From contig CAJTLS010000014.1 of NCBI GenBank assembly GCA_910577295.1, positions 1 through 30,142 of the forward strand: a DNA stretch of 30,142 bases, read 5' to 3'. The position numbers and the translations under genes are program-made. The notes below the pieces were generated by a model that saw only the letters and a list, made by a program, of their open reading frames with translations, did not search any database and was not told where the DNA came from. This document shows, in pieces, positions 15,676-23,043 of this stretch (positions are counted from its first letter, which is position 1; each line of letters opens with the position of its first letter). Source of the DNA: an uncultured Eubacterium sp. (GTDB taxonomy: Bacteria; Bacillota; Clostridia; Lachnospirales; Lachnospiraceae).

Positions 15676-16938
15676 GTGTTAGAAATTATGACGAGTGAAG
15701 CAGATGTTGATCAGGCTAATATACTGGTAATCGGTGTTGGTGGGGCCGGCAACAATGCTGTCAACCGAATGATAGATGAGGGAATTAAGGGCGTTAATTT
15801 TGCTTGTGTCAATACGGACAAGCAGATTTTGAAAAGATGTAAAGCTCCCGAGTGCCTGCAAATCGGTGAAAAACTGACAAAAGGTCTAGGCGCCGGAGCA
15901 AAACCTGAGATTGGAGAAAAAGCGGCGGAAGAAAACCGCGAAGAACTGGCAGAGATTGTAAAAGATGCCGATATGGTATTCGTGACATGCGGTATGGGTG
16001 GCGGAACCGGAACCGGAGCAGCTCCGGTTGTGGCGCAGATTGCAAAAGATATGGGCAAACTGACCGTTGGCATTGTGACAAAACCGTTCAAGTTTGAGGG
16101 TAAAGTTCGTATGAACAATGCTTTGAGCGGGATTGACAAATTAAAAGAGAGTGTGGATACATTGATTGTTATCCCTAATGATAAATTACTTGCTATTTGT
16201 GACCGGCGGACGACGATGCCGGAAGCGCTCCGTAAAGCTGATGAGGTATTACAGCAGGGTGTACAGGGAATTACCGATTTGATAAATACACCGGCCGTGA
16301 TTAATCTTGATTTTGCGGATGTCAACACGGTTATGAAAGACAAAGGAATCGCTCATATCGGTATTGGCGAGGGGTACGGAGATGAGAAATGTATTGACGC
16401 CGTCAAAGAGGCCATCAACAGTCCGTTGCTGGAAACTTCCATTGATGGTGCAACACATGTGATTATTAACTTTTCCGGCGACGTCAGCATGTTTGAGGCG
16501 GACGAAGCTGCTACATATGTGCGTGAACTGGCATCAGATGAAGCGAATGTAATCTTTGGTGCCATGTATGATGAAAGCTGCACGGATACCGTTAGAATTA
16601 CCGTAATTGCAACCGGCTTAAAAGAGAGTGATGCCTCAGCCGGCAGTTCATTCAGCTCCCAGTTAGGGGCAGGCAGAGGTAGTTTTCTAAATGGTAACCG
16701 CACAAAGCAGAGGAGCGGGCTGAGTTTTTTAGATGGCTTTAACAGTCAACCAAAGGCGCCTGCTTCCACATCAAAACCGGCTCTGTCCCGCACTCTTCAG
16801 GAGGAGCCGCCGGTGGTAAACCGTGGAATTGCACATGTGACGCCGAATAGTGGCAGAACATCTGCTGCGAATAACAGAGAAAGTATGGACGACATTAAAA
16901 TTCCTACTTTCCTAACGAATAAGAAACAGGAGGACTAA
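15676..16938 (+). CDS. ftsZ: Cell division GTPase FtsZ
   Basis: FtsZ is the tubulin homologue that assembles the Z ring. The product is about 420 residues from GTG 15676, which has GGAGGAA 6-7 bases upstream; the in-frame ATG at 15631 has no site and lies in the -10 region. The nucleotide-binding start is ILVIGVGGAGNNAVNRM (about 16-32). The tubulin signature GGGTGTGAAP is at about 106-115 and the T7 loop NLDFADV at about 210-216. A variable serine-rich linker follows (about 325-400). The C-terminal peptide DDIKIPTFLTNK binds partners such as SepF, EzrA or ZapA-type proteins. No ftsA precedes it, so another anchor, probably SepF, must tether the ring. Confidence 0.97.
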   Translation: MLEIMTSEADVDQANILVIGVGGAGNNAVNRMIDEGIKGVNFACVNTDKQILKRCKAPECLQIGEKLTKGLGAGAKPEIGEKAAEENREELAEIVKDADMVFVTCGMGGGTGTGAAPVVAQIAKDMGKLTVGIVTKPFKFEGKVRMNNALSGIDKLKESVDTLIVIPNDKLLAICDRRTTMPEALRKADEVLQQGVQGITDLINTPAVINLDFADVNTVMKDKGIAHIGIGEGYGDEKCIDAVKEAINSPLLETSIDGATHVIINFSGDVSMFEADEAATYVRELASDEANVIFGAMYDESCTDTVRITVIATGLKESDASAGSSFSSQLGAGRGSFLNGNRTKQRSGLSFLDGFNSQPKAPASTSKPALSRTLQEEPPVVNRGIAHVTPNSGRTSAANNRESMDDIKIPTFLTNKKQED

Positions 16939-16942
16939 TGAA

Positions 16943-17191
16943 ATGGGTATGTCAACGTTAAAACTGATTGCAACGATTTTATATATTGTTGTGTGTATTG
17001 CGCTTATCATTGTGGTGCTGATGCAGGAAGGTAAAACATCCGGATTGGGTGCTATCGGCGGCGCAGCAGACACCTATTGGTCAAAGAACAAAGGACGCTC
17101 TTCTCAGGGAATGATGATTAAAGTGACAAGAGTATTGGCGGCAGTATTTATTGTACTTTCCGTTGTTCTTTGTACAAGCTGGTTGGATTAA
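16943..17191 (+). CDS. secG: Preprotein translocase subunit SecG
   Basis: The 82-residue protein has two membrane segments (about 6-26 and about 57-78) separated by the conserved SecG loop VLMQEGKTSGLGAIGGAADT. SecG is the non-essential third subunit of the SecYEG channel. The Shine-Dalgarno AGGAGG overlaps the end of ftsZ and sits 9 bases before ATG 16943. It is the last gene of the cluster before a terminator. Pairing with rnr and smpB downstream is a frequent Firmicutes order. Confidence 0.95.
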   Translation: MGMSTLKLIATILYIVVCIALIIVVLMQEGKTSGLGAIGGAADTYWSKNKGRSSQGMMIKVTRVLAAVFIVLSVVLCTSWLD

Positions 17192-17221
17192 ATCAATCAA
17201 ATAACATAAGATGACGATGAT

Positions 17222-17264
17222 AAGCACTCCTTTCCGATATGAAAAGGGGTGCTTTCCATTTTTT
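17222..17264 (+). terminator. Intrinsic terminator after secG
   Basis: A 12-base stem (AAGCACTCCTTT at 17222-17233 with AAAGGGGTGCTT at 17243-17254, one T-G wobble) and a 9-base loop are followed by TCCATTTTTT. It closes the ftsZ-secG unit. Read-through would enter rnr, so it might also act as an attenuator. Confidence 0.8.
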
Positions 17265-17269
17265 ACGCG

Positions 17270-17307
17270 AACCCGAGCGCTCTTGTAAAGCGTGCCGCCC
17301 GGGGGTT
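17270..17307 (+). other. GC-rich hairpin in the rnr leader
   Basis: AACCC at 17270-17274 can pair with GGGTT at 17303-17307, and an inner stem CGCT/AGCG (17278-17281 with 17289-17292) can form inside it. The GC content stands out from the surrounding leader. The hairpin lies between the secG terminator and the rnr ribosome binding site, so it may affect rnr mRNA stability or translation. I see no match to a riboswitch class that I know. Confidence 0.3.
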
Positions 17308-17343
17308 TGTGCGGAAAGCGAATACTTTTCAAAGGAGGTTTTC

Positions 17344-19491
17344 ATGCAGGAAGAGATAAGGAAAGAAAGGCAGAAGATGATTTTATCTTTTGTGGAAGAC
17401 AGCAAATACCATCCCATTAAAATAAAGGAAATGGCAGTTCTGCTAGGTGTTCCGAAAAAGGAACGGGGAGAATTTCACGATATACTTGACGAATTAATTG
17501 CCAGAGGGAAAATCGCACTGGATAAGCGCGGGCTGATTTGCCTGCCGGAGGAAAATATCGTCGTGGGAGAATTTATGGCGACACAGAGAGGTTTTGGCTT
17601 TGTTCGTGCAGAAGGTCTTGCGGAAGATATTTTTATTCCAGAGCACGCTTGTGGCAATGCCTTTCACGGCGATATCGTGAAGGTACGGAAGGCGGCACAG
17701 TCCGTCAAAGCGGGCAGACGTCAGGAGGGGGAAATCATTCAGGTTATCCGGCGTGCTGTGGAAACGGTAGTCGGTACATTCTCCCAAAACGGGAACGTGA
17801 CATTTGTATTACCGGATAATGGCAAGTTTAAGTCAGATATTTATATTCCCAAAGGCGCCACGCTGGGAGCTGTCGACGGGCACAAGGTCGTTGTCAGGCT
17901 GACGGATTATGGCGGCGGGGAAAAAAGTCCAGAGGGGCACGTCATACAAATTCTCGGACACCACAATGACCCGGGGGTTGATATCCTGTCTGTTGTAAAG
18001 AGTTTCGGTTTACCGGAGGAGTTTTCGGATTCGGTAATGAGTCAGGTATCCGGTGTTCCGGATTGTGTCGCTCCACCAGAGTTTGCCGGACGGGTTGATA
18101 TCCGGCATGTGGATACGGTTACGATTGACGGAGAGGATGCCAAAGATTTGGATGATGCCATCACGATAGAGAAAAGAGCGGATGGCGGATATGAACTGGG
18201 GGTTCACATTGCGGATGTGTCGCACTATGTGACGGAGAACTCCGCGTTGGATAGAGAAGCCGTTCGCCGTGGGACAAGCGTATATCTGGCAGACCGGGTT
18301 ATTCCCATGCTGCCGCACAAGTTATCCAATGGTATTTGCTCGTTGAATAAGGGAGAAGACAGACTGGCGCTCAGTTGTTTTATGACGATGAATGAAAAAG
18401 GGCAGATAGTTTCACACCGCATTGCCGAGACACTTGTAAATGTGACGGAGCGAATGAGTTATAAAGATGTCAACGATATTCTGAGCCACCATAAACCGGA
18501 GACATGTGAGAGATATAAAACCTTGATTCCGATGTTTGAGACGATGGAGGAATTGGCGCTTTTGCTGCGTGGAAACCGCAAAGCAAAAGGCTCTATTGAT
18601 TTTGATTTTCCGGAATGTAAGATACTGTTAGATAAGAACGGACATCCCACGGATATCCGTCCGTATGAGCGCAACATTGCGACAAAGATAATAGAGGAAT
18701 TTATGCTGGCGGCCAATCAGACAGTGGCGGAAGAATATTTCTGGCTGGATATTCCTTTTCTGTACCGGACGCACGATTATCCAGAATTGGAAAAAATTCA
18801 GGATTTGGCGCGGATGACAGCAGGCTTTGGACATCATATAAAAGTTGGAAAAGAAGAAGTACACCCCCACGAGATTCAAAAACTGATTGAAGAAATCGAG
18901 GGGACACAGGAAGAAGCTTTTCTTAGCCGTCTGACGCTGCGTGCGATGAAGCGGGCGCAGTATTCAACGGTAAACAGTGGACATTTTGGTCTGGCGACAC
19001 AGTATTACTGCCATTTTACGTCGCCAATCCGACGCTATCCGGATTTGCAGATACACCGTATTATCAAAGAGAATTTGCGCTATGGCATAACCGATAAACG
19101 CTATGCCCACTATGCGGATTTGCTGCCGGCAAGGGCAAAATCGTGCAGCGACTGCGAGCGGCTGGCAGACGAGGCGGAGCGGGAAGTGGAGAAGCTAAAG
19201 AAAGCCGAATATATGGAAGATTATATCGGCTGCTGTTTTTCCGGAATTGTCAGTGGCGTCACCTCGTGGGGTGTCTATGTGGAACTGCCGAATACTGTGG
19301 AGGGGATGGTACGGCTGGCGGATATGACAGACGACCGCTACGATTTTGAGGAAGAAAAGTATTGTGTGAGAGGGCATGACAGCGGCAGAATCTATCAGAT
19401 GGGACAGAGTGTTCAGGTTCAGGTCGTGCGTGTCGACAAGTTGACGAGAACGATTGATTTTGTTATGATGAACGAAGTGACTGAACAATAG
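17344..19491 (+). CDS. rnr: Ribonuclease R
   Basis: RNase R is a processive 3'-5' exoribonuclease that degrades structured RNA and takes part in trans-translation-linked mRNA decay. The product is 715 residues from ATG 17344, which has AAAGGAGG 6 bases upstream; the longer in-frame version would start inside the leader hairpin. Domains in order are a winged-helix N-terminus (about 5-65), two cold-shock OB folds (about 70-235), the RNB catalytic domain with the aspartate cluster DGEDAKDLDDA (about 261-271) and SPIRRYPDLQ (about 560-569), and a C-terminal S1 domain (about 625-710). smpB follows 17 bases later, matching the functional pairing of RNase R with tmRNA-SmpB. Confidence 0.97.
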   Translation: MQEEIRKERQKMILSFVEDSKYHPIKIKEMAVLLGVPKKERGEFHDILDELIARGKIALDKRGLICLPEENIVVGEFMATQRGFGFVRAEGLAEDIFIPEHACGNAFHGDIVKVRKAAQSVKAGRRQEGEIIQVIRRAVETVVGTFSQNGNVTFVLPDNGKFKSDIYIPKGATLGAVDGHKVVVRLTDYGGGEKSPEGHVIQILGHHNDPGVDILSVVKSFGLPEEFSDSVMSQVSGVPDCVAPPEFAGRVDIRHVDTVTIDGEDAKDLDDAITIEKRADGGYELGVHIADVSHYVTENSALDREAVRRGTSVYLADRVIPMLPHKLSNGICSLNKGEDRLALSCFMTMNEKGQIVSHRIAETLVNVTERMSYKDVNDILSHHKPETCERYKTLIPMFETMEELALLLRGNRKAKGSIDFDFPECKILLDKNGHPTDIRPYERNIATKIIEEFMLAANQTVAEEYFWLDIPFLYRTHDYPELEKIQDLARMTAGFGHHIKVGKEEVHPHEIQKLIEEIEGTQEEAFLSRLTLRAMKRAQYSTVNSGHFGLATQYYCHFTSPIRRYPDLQIHRIIKENLRYGITDKRYAHYADLLPARAKSCSDCERLADEAEREVEKLKKAEYMEDYIGCCFSGIVSGVTSWGVYVELPNTVEGMVRLADMTDDRYDFEEEKYCVRGHDSGRIYQMGQSVQVQVVRVDKLTRTIDFVMMNEVTEQ

Positions 19492-19508
19492 AGGGATTTG
19501 GAGGAGCT

Positions 19509-19976
19509 ATGGGACAAGATACGAGAAAATTGATTGCCAGCAATAAAAAGGCGTGGCATGATTACTTTATTGAGGAAAAATATGAGGCCGGCATTGAACT
19601 GTTCGGAACGGAAGTGAAATCCATCCGTCAGGGTCATTGCAGCATTAAGGAATCGTTTGTTCGTATCGATAAGAATAATGAAGTGCAGATTTATGGCATG
19701 CATATCAGCCCGTATGAGAAAGGAAATATTTTCAACAGAGATTCTCTGCGTGTGCGAAAGCTTTTGCTGCACAAGAGTGAGATACGCAAACTGATAGGAA
19801 AAATAAATCAAAAGGGGTTCACGTTAGTGCCGTTGAGCGTATATTTTAAGGGAAGCCTTGTTAAAGTTGAAATAGGTTTAGCAAAAGGTAAAAAATTGTA
19901 CGATAAGCGGCAGGACATTGCCAAAAAAGACCAGCGGCGCGCAGCAGAACGAGAATTTAAGATTAAAAATCTGTAG
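19509..19976 (+). CDS. smpB: SsrA-binding protein SmpB
   Basis: SmpB binds tmRNA and brings it to stalled ribosomes. The 155-residue protein has the normal OB-fold core: KKAWHDYFIEEKYEAGIEL, GTEVKSIRQGHCSIKESFV (about 35-53), HISPYEKGNIFN (about 73-84) and LVKVEIGLAKGKKLYDKR (about 117-134). The basic C-terminal tail DIAKKDQRRAAEREFKIK reaches the decoding centre. GGAGG lies 5 bases before ATG. The tmRNA gene (ssrA), often nearby, is not seen in this window. Confidence 0.97.
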   Translation: MGQDTRKLIASNKKAWHDYFIEEKYEAGIELFGTEVKSIRQGHCSIKESFVRIDKNNEVQIYGMHISPYEKGNIFNRDSLRVRKLLLHKSEIRKLIGKINQKGFTLVPLSVYFKGSLVKVEIGLAKGKKLYDKRQDIAKKDQRRAAEREFKIKNL

Positions 19977-20018
19977 CAGGCAGACAAAGAGGATAAATAA
20001 ACAGGGAGGAACGAATGA

Positions 20019-20177
20019 ATGAAAGTGATAGGGGGGATTGTTTTTTTGTATTTGTTTATTCGTTATATTGAAAAAGACTATTGGTGGAAATCTATAGTCT
20101 GTCTGATTCTGTCCGTTGCTTTGTTTTTTTGGCAGATTATGGAATCGTGGAGCATGGTGAGGTTATTTTTTGGTTAG
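20019..20177 (+). CDS. Small membrane protein of unknown function (52 aa)
   Basis: An open frame from ATG 20019 has a strong Shine-Dalgarno, AGGGAGGA, 9 bases upstream and ends in TAG at 20175-20177. The product has two hydrophobic segments (about 3-16 and 25-41) around a charged, aromatic turn (YIEKDYWWK), so it is probably a two-helix membrane protein. A second ATG at 20015 in another frame gives only an 18-codon peptide. It fills most of the smpB-lipoprotein gap of 327 bases. I do not recognise the family. The ribosome binding site is the main reason to think it is expressed. Confidence 0.5.
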   Translation: MKVIGGIVFLYLFIRYIEKDYWWKSIVCLILSVALFFWQIMESWSMVRLFFG

Positions 20178-20229
20178 TTGCAAATAAGCGTTTTTTAGGC
20201 TGATTCCGGACAAGACACCAAAAAATCAC

Positions 20230-20258
20230 TTTTTATTTTTTGTGTAGTGTGCTATAAT
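20230..20258 (+). promoter_or_regulatory. Extended -10 promoter of the lipoprotein gene
   Basis: TGCTATAAT at 20250-20258 is a perfect extended -10. The -35 (TTTTTA at 20230-20235, 17-bp spacer) is weak, as extended -10 promoters tolerate. It starts a leader of about 40 bases before the gene at 20304. Confidence 0.6.
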
Positions 20259-20303
20259 TAACAGGATATAATATAAACTTTACTTTTAAGGAGGATTACG
20301 AAG

Positions 20304-21365
20304 TTGAAAAAAGGATATAAGGCCATAGCGTTAGCACTGGCACTGACAACCGTAGTATCTGGATGTTCTTTACCGGATAAAGTAAGTGTGAAAGAACTGA
20401 TTGTGGGGAAAGATAAACTTGACTATAATCCGGTTGAGTGCGTCTCAATGAATGATTATAAAGGCGTTGAAGTAGACTGTACCGTCAAGGACGAAGAAGT
20501 GCAGGAAGCGATACAGGAATTGCTCGAAAAAAATAAGCTTCAGGTGAAAGAAGGAACTTGTAAGAAAGGCGATAGGGTTAATATTGACTATTCCGGTAAA
20601 AAGGATGGTAAAAAATTCGATGGCGGAACGGCGGAAGACCAGACGATTACCCTCGGCAGTTCGAACATGATAGATGGATTTGACGACGCAATTATCGGTA
20701 TGAAAGTCGGGGAGAAAAAGAATGCGAAGATGAAGTTCCCGAAAGATTATCATGAAAAATCGCTTGCCGGCAAAAACGTTGTTTTTACCCTAAAACTAAA
20801 CTATATTTCCAAGGAGGCAACGTTTGACGACGCTTTTGTTGCCAAGAATACCGAGTATAAGACGGTTGCCGAATACAAAGAGAATACGAAAAAGAAGCTG
20901 GTGGAAACGAAGAAAACCAATGCCGGCTATACCGCATTTGAGACTTTAATGAAAGATGTTAAGCTGAAAGAGTCGCCGGAAACGCTGAAAGATAGATGGA
21001 AAACCATCATAAGTAACGATTTGGAGCTGCAGGCTAAGCAGAGCGGTATGAAAGTAGAAGATATGCTTGCCATGTATAATATGGACAAAGAAAGCTATCT
21101 GAAAGAAGCGGTGGAAAATCAGTTAAAACAGGTTCTGGCAGTCGAGGCGATTGCTCAACAGGAAGAAATTGAGATTTCGGATAAGGACATCAAGGATGAA
21201 ATCAAAGTTGCCTGTTCCCAGTCCGGTCAGGACGAGGAGGCTTATCGCAAGTCGTTTGATGAATATTACAAAGGCGCGCAGACATTGGAAGATTTTATTG
21301 CTTTTAACTTAAAAGCGAAGAAGATTTTAGAAGTTTTAAAGAATAATGCAAAATTAAAAGAATAA
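20304..21365 (+). CDS. Exported trigger-factor-like peptidyl-prolyl isomerase lipoprotein
   Basis: The 353-residue protein begins with a lipoprotein signal peptide whose lipobox VVSGC puts the lipidated cysteine at residue 21. An FKBP-type domain follows (about 80-170), with KKGDRVNIDYSGKKDGKKFDGG and MIDGFDDAIIGMKVGEKK, and then a helical trigger-factor C-terminal chaperone domain (about 172-345). The trigger-factor ribosome-binding domain is missing. It should therefore act outside the membrane as a foldase, similar in role to PrsA, with lgt at 2965 supplying lipidation. The start is TTG at 20304 with AAGGAGG 9 bases upstream. Automatic annotation may name it tig, but the intracellular tig would be a different gene. 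Confidence 0.88.
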   Translation: MKKGYKAIALALALTTVVSGCSLPDKVSVKELIVGKDKLDYNPVECVSMNDYKGVEVDCTVKDEEVQEAIQELLEKNKLQVKEGTCKKGDRVNIDYSGKKDGKKFDGGTAEDQTITLGSSNMIDGFDDAIIGMKVGEKKNAKMKFPKDYHEKSLAGKNVVFTLKLNYISKEATFDDAFVAKNTEYKTVAEYKENTKKKLVETKKTNAGYTAFETLMKDVKLKESPETLKDRWKTIISNDLELQAKQSGMKVEDMLAMYNMDKESYLKEAVENQLKQVLAVEAIAQQEEIEISDKDIKDEIKVACSQSGQDEEAYRKSFDEYYKGAQTLEDFIAFNLKAKKILEVLKNNAKLKE

Positions 21366-21384
21366 CCGGTATCGGTATTTGATT

Positions 21385-21413
21385 GAATATTTTAAATCCC
21401 TCCTGCATATAGT
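21385..21413 (+). promoter_or_regulatory. Sigma-E promoter of spoIVA
   Basis: GAATATT at 21385-21391 matches the sigma-E -35 consensus KMATATT exactly. CATATAGT at 21406-21413 is close to the -10 consensus CATACAHT, and the spacer is 14 bp. It lies 54 bases before the spoIVA start. In B. subtilis spoIVA is transcribed by mother-cell sigma-E, so motif and gene agree. Confidence 0.8.
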
Positions 21414-21467
21414 GTAGCAGTAAGGCAGATGCAAATGTGCCTCCACTATAGCAAGGGGGATTTTTTT

Positions 21468-22943
21468 ATGGACAAATATAATGTATATCAGGATATGGGA
21501 AAACGCACCGGAGGCGAGATTTATCTTGGTGTTGTAGGGCCGGTGCGAACCGGAAAATCCACCTTTATCAAACGGTTTATGGAGCTTGTCGTGTTGCCGG
21601 AGATGAAGGATGATAATGAAAAGGAGCGTACGATTGACGAACTGCCACAGTCCGCAGATGGCAAGACGATAATGACGACAGAGCCCAAATTTGTTCCGAA
21701 AGATGCCGTAACCATCCATTTTTCCGGACAGGAAATTGCCAAAATCCGTCTGGTCGATTGCGTCGGTTTTCTTGTACCGGAAGCGACTGGTTTTGCCGAG
21801 GGAGAAAAGATGAGAATGGTAAAGACTCCGTGGTCAGAAGAGGAAATGCCATTTTCCAGAGCGGCGGCGATGGGGACGGAAAAGGTTATCCGTGAACATT
21901 CCAATATCGGTATTATTATTACGACGGACGGCTCGTTTGGCGATATTGCGGCAGAAAATTTTGAAGAGGCATTACAGCAAACCGTTAATGAGTGCAATAA
22001 AGTCGGCAAACCATACATTATTCTTCTCAATACGGTAAATCCGGCTTCGGAGGAGACAATGCTTCGGAAACAGCAGATGGAGAAGAAATTTGGGAAGACG
22101 GTCGTACCGGTAAATTGCAGAAATATGAATCGCGAGGAGGCATTTTCCATTATGGAACAGTTGTTGGCAGATTTTCCGATTACCCGCATTAATTTCTTGG
22201 TGCCAAAATGGGTGGAGTTTTTGACAATGGATAATTGGTTAAAGCAGGATTTGGTTGCACAGTGCAGGGAAGTTTTATCGAAAATACAGACGATGCGGGA
22301 CGTTTCGCAGGAGTCGGTTGCATGGGAAGCGCCTTACCTGAAAGAGATATACATAAGGGATAAGCAAATGGAAAACGGAATCGTGAATTTAGTGCTGGAT
22401 TTTGAAGATAGTTATTATTATGAAATTCTTAGCGAGATGGTGGGAACGACGATTGAGGGCGAATTTGATTTGATTGCCACACTACGTGAATTATCCAGCA
22501 AAAAGAATGAGTATGAATCAATTGCCATGGCATGCAGTCAGGTGAAAGGAAAGGGGTATGGTATTGTACCGCCGGAAGAGAAAGAAATCCAGATTGCCGA
22601 CCCGGAACTGATTCGGCACGGAAATAAATACGGGGTAAAAATTAAAGCAAGCTGCCCTTCGCTTCATCTGATACAGGCGAATATAGAGACGGAAATCGCG
22701 CCGATTGTCGGCAGTGAAGAACAGGCACAGGATTTGATACATTACATCAGCCAGAACGGCAGAGAGAATCCGGACGGGATTTTTGATACGAATATATTTG
22801 GCAAGACGATACGGCAATTAGTAGAAGAGGGAATCAATTCAAAAGTAAATCGTCTAACTGAAGAAAGTCAGGTAAAACTTCAGGATACTATACAAAAGGT
22901 GGTCAACGATTCAAACGGCGGACTTGTGTGCATTATTATATAA
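21468..22943 (+). CDS. spoIVA: Stage IV sporulation protein A, spore coat morphogenetic ATPase
   Basis: SpoIVA hydrolyses ATP to polymerise irreversibly on the forespore surface as the basement layer of the coat. The product is 491 residues from ATG 21468, which has AAGGGGGA upstream; this equals the family length and places the Walker A lysine at residue 30 (GPVRTGKST), as in B. subtilis. A Walker-B-like segment IRLVDCVGFLVPEATGFAEG is at about 87-106. A middle domain and a C-terminal domain follow, ending GGLVCIII, like the membrane-targeting tail of the family. It is encoded alone after the foldase gene with its own sigma-E promoter, which marks the organism as an endospore former. Confidence 0.97.
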   Translation: MDKYNVYQDMGKRTGGEIYLGVVGPVRTGKSTFIKRFMELVVLPEMKDDNEKERTIDELPQSADGKTIMTTEPKFVPKDAVTIHFSGQEIAKIRLVDCVGFLVPEATGFAEGEKMRMVKTPWSEEEMPFSRAAAMGTEKVIREHSNIGIIITTDGSFGDIAAENFEEALQQTVNECNKVGKPYIILLNTVNPASEETMLRKQQMEKKFGKTVVPVNCRNMNREEAFSIMEQLLADFPITRINFLVPKWVEFLTMDNWLKQDLVAQCREVLSKIQTMRDVSQESVAWEAPYLKEIYIRDKQMENGIVNLVLDFEDSYYYEILSEMVGTTIEGEFDLIATLRELSSKKNEYESIAMACSQVKGKGYGIVPPEEKEIQIADPELIRHGNKYGVKIKASCPSLHLIQANIETEIAPIVGSEEQAQDLIHYISQNGRENPDGIFDTNIFGKTIRQLVEEGINSKVNRLTEESQVKLQDTIQKVVNDSNGGLVCIII

Positions 22944-22974
22944 CGACATGTCGTGGGGAAATCGTCTGTTTTGG

Positions 22975-23004
22975 TTGACAAAAGTTACCATCATTCGGTA
23001 TAAT
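22975..23004 (+). promoter_or_regulatory. Consensus sigma-A promoter of the repeat/FapA gene
   Basis: TTGACA at 22975-22980 and TATAAT at 22999-23004 are both perfect, with an 18-bp spacer. It begins 32 bases after the spoIVA stop and 64 bases before the FapA-like gene. The gene is thus likely expressed in vegetative cells rather than only in sporulation with spoIVA. Confidence 0.85.
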
Positions 23005-23043
23005 TTAAATATCATTATGTGCGCCTCAGAGGGGATTGATGGT

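Noticed and set aside
15711..16343. Long reverse-strand open frame (about 210 codons) opposite ftsZ
   Set aside because: It lies wholly antisense to a certain gene, has no ribosome binding site and reads as low-complexity shadow sequence. The same applies to reverse frames opposite ychF (1910-2416), the second PBP (8951-9457) and spoIVA (21521-22189).
20215..20245. A/T-rich stem (ACAC, AAAAAAT / ATTTTTT, GTGT) before the lipoprotein gene
   Set aside because: It has a bulged, mostly A-T stem and no T-tract after it, and it overlaps the -35 region of the promoter. It is too weak to call a terminator.
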